Part shown: positions 6,204 to 9,525 of the stretch, piece by piece
Position numbering within the stretch: the first letter of the stretch is position 1
Layout: each line of letters starts with the position of its first letter
Assembly: GCA_003158835.1 (NCBI GenBank)
Contig: PMLI01000588.1
Location: forward strand, 1-9,525
Direction of reading: 5' to 3'
Origin: Acidimicrobiaceae bacterium
GTDB taxonomy: Bacteria > Actinomycetota > Acidimicrobiia > Acidimicrobiales > Palsa-688
Length of the DNA: 9,525 nt
Translations under genes and position numbers: made by a program
Notes under the pieces: model-generated
What the model was told of the DNA's origin: nothing
What the model saw: the letters and a program-made list of their open reading frames with translations, nothing else
Database searches by the model: none

Positions 6204-6476
6204 ATGTCCGCCACCATTGCCGCCCGCCACACCGTCGCCGACTACGCTGCCTGGCGCAAAGTCTATGACGAGGTCGATTCCATCCGCACCGAGCACGGCT
6301 GCACTGGCCAGCGCGTGCTCCGGCTACCTGAGGACCACCACGACCTCTTCATCACCCACGAGTTCCCGTCAGTCGACCAAGCCACGGCGTTCGTGAACGA
6401 CCCGAGGTTCGCCGCCGCCATGCAGCGAGGTGGGGTCACTTCAGCACCGCGCCTAGAGATCTTCGAAAGCATCTAA
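6204..6476 (+). CDS. Small dimeric alpha/beta-barrel protein, antibiotic biosynthesis monooxygenase-like
   Basis: This intact 90-residue protein begins MSATIAARHTVADYAAWRKV and continues through a helix, a strand (LFITHEFPSVDQATAFV), a second helix (DPRFAAAMQRGGV) and a final strand (APRLEIFESI). That order and length fit the ferredoxin-like dimeric barrel of the ABM/cyclase-like superfamily, common in actinobacteria as stand-alone proteins of unknown substrate. The W and the DYAAWRKVYDE segment are typical, but no cofactor residues can be assigned. AAGGAG (6192-6197) lies six bases before ATG 6204, so the start is secure. A CTTGGT/ACCAAG inverted pair (6159-6164, 6189-6194) partly overlaps the ribosome site. 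The gene is monocistronic by appearance and convergent with the PPOX gene. Confidence 0.85.
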   Translation: MSATIAARHTVADYAAWRKVYDEVDSIRTEHGCTGQRVLRLPEDHHDLFITHEFPSVDQATAFVNDPRFAAAMQRGGVTSAPRLEIFESI

Positions 6477-6559
6477 AGCCCAGCGCCCAGATGGCACCGG
6501 AGGGGCAGCCGCGTGGCCGCCCTTCGCCCTCTGGTTCCCACCGCCGGCACGGAGGCCAC

Positions 6560-6600
6560 TCGGTCCCGACCGTGAGCCGGCTCGTTCGGCCCGGGACCGA
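6560..6600. terminator. Nested inverted repeat between convergent genes, possible bidirectional terminator
   Basis: TCGGTCCCG (6560-6568) pairs perfectly with CGGGACCGA (6592-6600). The 23-base interior contains its own palindrome, GAGCCGGCTC (6574-6583). It sits between the stop of the plus-strand barrel gene and that of the minus-strand PPOX gene. There is no T-run, so Rho-independent termination would be atypical. A cruciform or protein site is also possible. Confidence 0.4.
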
Positions 6601-6633
6601 CAGCCATGGCCAGAGGCGGGCCGCTGCGAGTCT

Positions 6634-6658
6634 CTCGTTCGACGTTGCCAGGAACGAG
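6634..6658. repeat. Second inverted repeat in the convergent gap
   Basis: CTCGTTC (6634-6640) and GAACGAG (6652-6658) form a perfect 7-bp stem with an 11-base loop, about 65 bases beyond the PPOX stop on the minus strand. It may help terminate that transcript. No poly-U tail follows. Confidence 0.35.
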
Positions 6659-6721
6659 CAGCCCCGCCGGCTCACCCGTGGCACCAGCACCTATGAGCGA
6701 CCGGGAAAGGCTCTCCGAGCC

Positions 6722-7165
6722 TCATCTCCCGGCCCGGCACGGGCCCTCCGATTGCAGGTTGCCCTGCGGGGGCGTCATGACGGTCATCTCCAGGAAGATC
6801 CGGTCGCCTTGCCTATGAAATGGCCCGAATCGAAGGAACCCCAGGATGCGCTCGGCTGTCAGGACCGTTCGCAATCCCAGACCGTACTTGGCGGTGAAAG
6901 AGGGCCAGATCTGGGGGCGCTCGCCAACCGGGACGACGACGGCTTGAGCCGGTACGGCGGGCCCTGTCACGGTGCCGCGCCTGGTGCAGGGGGCGAGTAT
7001 CACCGCGGGGTTGTTCCGGATCCGTTTGACCTTGCCGGTCTGACTGCCGGTCCAGACGTAGAGGTGGTCGTCAAAGGCCACCACCCACACGGGGGTGGCG
7101 ACCGGGGTACCGTCCCGGCGTGAAGTCGTGATGCTCACGAACCGTTCGCGGCCGAGATCTGTCAT
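6722..7165 (-). CDS. PPOX-class (split-barrel) F420- or FMN-dependent oxidoreductase
   Basis: This 147-residue split-barrel protein opens MTDLGRERFVSITTSRRDGT and continues VATPVWVV, LYVWTGSQTGKVKRIRNNP (35-53) and a C-terminal strand, DRIFLEMTV. This is the standard layout of actinobacterial PPOX proteins that bind F420 or a flavin and reduce small substrates. The SxRxDGTP loop and the KVKRIRNNP helix contact the cofactor in the family. Which cofactor is used cannot be decided here. AGGAG sits 11 bases before ATG 7165 but only two before the in-frame ATG at 7174, so 7165 is preferred. The longer frame from 7252 adds a non-family leader. The last 15 residues exceed the usual domain end. Confidence 0.82.
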   Translation of the reverse strand: MTDLGRERFVSITTSRRDGTPVATPVWVVAFDDHLYVWTGSQTGKVKRIRNNPAVILAPCTRRGTVTGPAVPAQAVVVPVGERPQIWPSFTAKYGLGLRTVLTAERILGFLRFGPFHRQGDRIFLEMTVMTPPQGNLQSEGPCRAGR

Positions 7166-7411
7166 GGTTACCATCGCTCCTGTGCCTCTTTCGACTTCGA
7201 TCAATGGTCTACAGCTCCGTTGTGTTCGAGCGACCGGCTCTTGCGGGGCCAATTCAGTTATTGGGGCATTTGTTACAATTATTTAGCACCAAGTTCGGTT
7301 CCCGCTGGTGGGCGCGGGCCCGGTGACTGTCATCCGCGTCCTTGTGGTCCGAGCTGCTCCGTTGAGCACGCTGCCGGGCACGGTGGCTCCGGCCTGAGTA
7401 CTCACATTCGA
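7166..7411. other. Upstream region of the PPOX gene with an AT-rich patch
   Basis: No gene is seen. An AT-rich patch at 7251-7290 stands out from the GC background and contains CCAAT/ATTGG arms (7249-7253, 7260-7264). It lies 85-125 bases ahead of the minus-strand PPOX start, a plausible promoter position, but no -35/-10 pair is convincing. Confidence 0.3.
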
Positions 7412-7560
7412 TCAACGCGCTGCGCACGAGGCCACGGTCGAGGCGAAGATCTGCCAGGCCAGCAGGTTTTTGGTGATTGGGGGCACGGTGATGTAAGCGG
7501 GCTCGCCGAGATCGCGACGGCGACCCACGGGATGAGGTATTGCCTGACCTTATCCCGGGT
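7412..7560 (-). pseudogene. Heliorhodopsin remnant retaining the last helix and retinal lysine
   Basis: On the minus strand 7513-7412 encodes LGEPAYITVPPITKNLLAWQ, then IFASTVASCAAR and a TGA. This aligns with the end of heliorhodopsins such as 48C12, where GERAYI is followed by a Schiff-base lysine in AKSALAWQIFSGTL. The spacing from GE and AYI to Lys and on to LAWQIF is the same. Just upstream, in a different frame, lies a hydrophobic piece, YLIPWVAVAISAS (7545-7505), resembling the VPWI helix about two helices earlier. The helix before the last one seems deleted, and helices 1-4 are absent. Heliorhodopsins are light-sensing seven-helix proteins with an inverted membrane topology, frequent in actinobacteria. 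The fragment cannot fold alone. The family call rests on one well-matched helix, recalled rather than searched. Confidence 0.68.
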
Positions 7561-7672
7561 TACGACGACGTTGGACGCTACGGGTCGCTTCCCGCAGCCT
7601 GGGACGGCGCCGGGCCGGCCGCGTAGGAGGTCCGGGGCGGCACCCACCCTCCCAGACCCACGGGCACGGCCC

Positions 7673-7710
7673 GGGCCCGCAACCGGGCCGCCCCGGTTGC
7701 GGGCCCCTTT
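7673..7710 (-). terminator. Strong hairpin terminator after the DUF4397 gene
   Basis: GGGCCCGCAACCGGG (7673-7687) and its exact complement CCCGGTTGCGGGCCC (7692-7706) form a perfect 15-bp stem with a four-base loop. It starts about 34 bases after the minus-strand DUF4397 stop. Read on the plus strand, CTTT follows. On the minus strand there is no U-run, so it is a GC-rich, actinobacterial-style terminator. Confidence 0.65.
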
Positions 7711-7739
7711 GGTCCGCTGCTTAAATTAAGTGAGGACGG

Positions 7740-8297
7740 CTAGTAGGTTTCGGTCGCCACCGTCAGCGTACTGCCGGCGGCGCTGCCGATGGCGTCGACG
7801 ATGGTCGTCGTACCGGCCTTGAAGTCAAAGGTGGCCGGGCCGATCACGGTGGTGGTGGTGCCGGTGACGTCCACGCTGACCGAGACGCTGCCAGCCGGGA
7901 CCACCAGCGTCGCCTGGTCGGGATTGGTGAGGACCGTGACTACCTCTGAGGTCCCGGCGTAGACATCGACCCCGGGCGCCTCAGCGAGGTGGCGGACGAT
8001 CACCCGGGCGTCGCCCATGGGGACCGGCGAGCTGGGGTCGGTGAAGACCGACAGGGTCGGTGAGCCCGAGGCGGTGAGGTTAGCCACGATGCTGGTGTCC
8101 TCGCCGGCGATGACGGCGACGCGCTCGGCCAGGACCGGCGCGGAGGAGGGTGCCGCCCCACGGGCCCGGATGGCAATGCGGTAGGTGCCCGCGGGCAGTG
8201 CTAGAGGCCCGGCCACCTGGTCAAAGGTGAAGTCGGGGAGGGTGAGCTTGCCGTCGACGTAGACGTCGACCGGCGCATTGGGGATGCCGTGCACCAC
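7740..8297 (-). CDS. DUF4397 protein, 5' end truncated
   Basis: The 185-residue frame is a DUF4397 domain of beta-rich Ig-like type with an internal repeat: VHGIPNAPVDVYVDGKL near the start and VIVRHLAEAPGVDVYAG near residue 105, each followed by a PAG-turn strand. Such proteins are normally exported and carry a signal peptide just before a TEVTVVHG-like strand. Here the frame reads TTEVTVVHGIP and then passes into antisense of an epimerase fragment, so the secretion signal is gone. GTG 8297 is the only nearby start, with a poor GAGG ahead of it, so the given start is nominal. The C-terminus (STLTVATETY) is complete and followed by a strong terminator. I read it as a formerly secreted cell-surface protein whose front was cut off by rearrangement. 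It may not be expressed. Confidence 0.78.
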   Translation of the reverse strand: MVHGIPNAPVDVYVDGKLTLPDFTFDQVAGPLALPAGTYRIAIRARGAAPSSAPVLAERVAVIAGEDTSIVANLTASGSPTLSVFTDPSSPVPMGDARVIVRHLAEAPGVDVYAGTSEVVTVLTNPDQATLVVPAGSVSVSVDVTGTTTTVIGPATFDFKAGTTTIVDAIGSAAGSTLTVATETY

Positions 8298-8312
8298 GGT
8301 GACCTCGGTGGT

Positions 8313-8442
8313 GTCTACGAGGCAGGTGGTCCTGACGTCGTCAGCTACGCCGCGATGATGGCCCTCTACGCCAAGACGGCTGGCCTCCCCCCGCCGCCGG
8401 CTGATCCCGGTCCCGCTGCTGATCCCGAGCCTGCCGTCCCAT
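8313..8442 (+). pseudogene. Fragment of an NAD(P)-binding epimerase/dehydrogenase, frameshifted
   Basis: From 8313 the plus strand reads VYEAGGPDVVSYAAMMALYA, then KTAGLP, the substrate-side segment of NDUFA9-like or atypical SDR proteins (usual text: GGPDVVSYxxMM..YA...GLPRR). After a run of six C (8387-8392) the expected continuation RRRLIPVPLLIPSLPSH appears in the next frame, so one extra C has been gained. The Rossmann part with the NAD motif is absent, and the tail fades after 8442. The fragment starts about where the DUF4397 frame loses its signal peptide, marking a breakpoint near 8300-8313. Confidence 0.65.
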
Positions 8443-8623
8443 TTGTCTCAACGATCCGGCTCAGGTGGGCAGACTTCCTCAAGGATGGGCGCCGGAGAGA
8501 GCGCGACGCCTCGTGCGCGGGACTTTTCAGGCAACGTCGGTGCACGTGGACAGGGTTGTTGTGGCACATAGGCTTGCTGTTGCCCCGCTTACTTAGGTGG
8601 CTATCGCTCTAGGAGGTTCTGGC
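8443..8623. other. Unassigned gap before the amidohydrolase remnant
   Basis: No recognisable gene is present. The only notable site is AGGAGG at 8611-8616, which belongs to the decayed amidohydrolase start. Confidence 0.3.
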
Positions 8624-9080
8624 ACGGCACCGGCTGCCCGTATCGACACCCACCAGCACGTGGTCCCGCCGGCGTACCGCAAATTGCTCGACGATCGCGG
8701 TCTGACCGCCGGACGCTGGCCCACCCTGCATTGCAGTCCCGAAGCCGCCATCGCCACGATGGACCGAGAGCCGATCGCTGCTGGCATCCTTTTGCCTGGC
8801 GCGCCGGGAGTGCACCTGGCCGACGACGCCAAGGGCCGCGACCTCGTCCGCCTAGTCGACGAGTACGGCGCCGAGCTGGTCAAGGACCGGCCTGACCGCT
8901 TGGGCCAATTCGCCAGCATCCCGCTCCCCGATATCGACGGAGCGGTGGCGGAGGCTGTCTACGCGCTCGACGATCTGGGTGCCAGCGGCGTGATCTTGTT
9001 GTCTAACGCTGGTGGTCGCTACTCGGCGAGAAGGGTTCGGGCCGTTGTGGGCGGATCTCGACGCCCGCGCCGCGGTCATG
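8624..9080 (+). pseudogene. Amidohydrolase-2 family remnant with lost start and two frameshifts
   Basis: AGGAGG (8611-8616), seven bases, then ACG at 8624 opens (T)APAARIDTHQHVVPPAYRK, where the family has a Met. The metal-binding HxH (THQH) is kept. The text follows amidohydrolase-2 (aminocarboxymuconate-decarboxylase-like) proteins: GLTAGRWP, SPEAAIATMDRE, GVHLADDAKGRDL, VDEYGAELVKDRPDR, FASIPLPDIDGAVAEA, and LGASGVILLSNAGG to about 9020. It then changes frame near 9022 (LGEK) and again near 9035 (FGPLWADLDARAAVMF), each step equal to one lost base. Resemblance stops where VHP, the next metal-site stretch, is expected. The C-terminal half with the remaining metal ligands is missing, so no enzyme can be made. 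A GTG at 8597 also opens this frame but has no Shine-Dalgarno. Confidence 0.78.
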
Positions 9081-9133
9081 TTCGAACGCTGGCAATCGCG
9101 GAGAACTCACGACTACTACGAAAAGGGGAGCTA

Positions 9134-9525
9134 ATGTCCGACAAGAAAGTCCTTGCCATCCCGGTTATCGTCGCGGCGCTGACGGCCGGAAGTGCGGCGT
9201 TCGCCGCTGCATCTGCGAACGACTCGACCCGCAACGATCCGACTTATAAAGTCTGTGTCAAACTCGGCCTCGTATACGGCGCAAAGGCCAATGGTGCCTG
9301 CCCGGCGGGCTCCGTTGGTGCGCTAATCAACTCGCGGGGGCCCCTTGGCCCTCGCGGTCTCCAGGGAGCAAGGGGGGCAGCAGGTCCCCAGGGACCGGCC
9401 GGTGTCGTGTACGACTGTACGGCACTTCCCTACCCGGGGATCGACCTCGCCGGATGTTCCCTCAAGAAAGCCAACCTGTCGGGGTCCAACCTTGCCGGTG
9501 CCAATCTTGCCGGTGCCAATCTTGC
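9134..9525 (+). CDS. Exported protein with collagen-like triplets and pentapeptide repeats, 3' partial
   Basis: ATG 9134 follows AAAAGGGGAG (9121-9130). Residues 1-25 form a signal peptide: MSDKK, then a hydrophobic stretch, then AFA before an Ala-rich cleavage zone. A Cys-containing segment (Cys41, Cys56) leads into seven collagen-type G-x-y triplets (69-89, GPLGPRGLQGARGAAGPQGP). VVYDCTALPYPG with Cys95 and Cys108 follows, then pentapeptide repeats of the ANLxG type (ANLSGSNLAGANLAGANL) to the window edge. Collagen triplets can trimerise and pentapeptide repeats fold into a right-handed square beta-helix, so an extended surface or spore-coat-like fibre is plausible. The function is unknown. 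The reading frame is open upstream through the amidohydrolase remnant, but the Shine-Dalgarno and signal peptide fix the start at 9134. The gene continues beyond the window. Confidence 0.85.
   Translation, partial: MSDKKVLAIPVIVAALTAGSAAFAAASANDSTRNDPTYKVCVKLGLVYGAKANGACPAGSVGALINSRGPLGPRGLQGARGAAGPQGPAGVVYDCTALPYPGIDLAGCSLKKANLSGSNLAGANLAGANL
9491..9525 (+). repeat. Identical 15-bp tandem repeats encoding pentapeptides
   Basis: CTTGCCGGTGCCAAT is repeated exactly at 9491-9505 and 9506-9520, with a third copy started at 9521. Each unit encodes one L-A-G-A-N pentapeptide. Zero third-base differences suggest recent slippage or recombination. The array continues past the window. Confidence 0.85.

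Noticed and set aside
6491..7123. 210-codon plus-strand frame overlapping the PPOX gene
   Set aside because: It has no family features and lies antisense to a recognisable PPOX domain.

Overview
This window is a high-GC (estimated by eye) bacterial stretch that looks like an actinobacterial chromosome, possibly from an Acidimicrobiia-like soil or freshwater lineage. The basis is the strong G/C third-position bias, GTG starts, a probable leaderless gene, an actinobacterial-style STAS/GAF pair, an F420/FMN split-barrel (PPOX) protein, a DUF4397 protein and heliorhodopsin and G1-peptidase remnants. The lineage call is inference from gene content.

Layout, left to right. 1-1316: a cytoplasmic-looking trypsin/PDZ (HtrA-like) protease behind a palindrome-bearing leader, followed with a TGATG overlap by the shattered remains of a second copy. 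1317-2142: an AT-richer island with a canonical TATAAT box and a probable leaderless 54-residue Cys/His microprotein, then a CCCCG pentamer tract (G-quadruplex potential on the minus strand), then a DUF1810 gene whose Shine-Dalgarno lies in a long hairpin. 2170-2715: remains of a secreted glutamic (G1) peptidase with an Ig-like putative-Ig module. 2927-5813: signalling block, with a PAS-GGDEF-EAL protein on the plus strand converging on and overlapping a translationally coupled STAS and GAF pair on the minus strand. 5814-7165: a small dimeric-barrel (ABM-like) protein and a PPOX protein, convergent, with nested inverted repeats between them. 7412-7560: a minus-strand fragment of heliorhodopsin that keeps the last helix and the retinal lysine. 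7673-8297: a DUF4397 gene with a strong terminator hairpin but no signal peptide. 8313-8442: a fragment of an NAD(P)-binding epimerase pointing the other way. 8624-9080: an amidohydrolase-2 remnant with an ACG where the start should be. 9134-end: an exported protein with collagen-like triplets and pentapeptide repeats, running off the window.

The unifying theme is decay. At least six recognisable gene remnants are interleaved with seven or eight apparently intact genes. The intact genes suggest second-messenger and anti-sigma-type signalling next to housekeeping or accessory enzymes, but nothing ties them into one pathway. I found no RNA gene, CRISPR array, insertion sequence or attachment site. 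I do not see a convincing new multi-gene system. The best leads are the STAS-GAF/cyclic-di-GMP convergence, the leaderless microprotein, the hairpin-gated DUF1810 leader and the collagen/pentapeptide surface protein. Several frameshifts could be sequencing errors and should be checked against reads before the genes are called dead.
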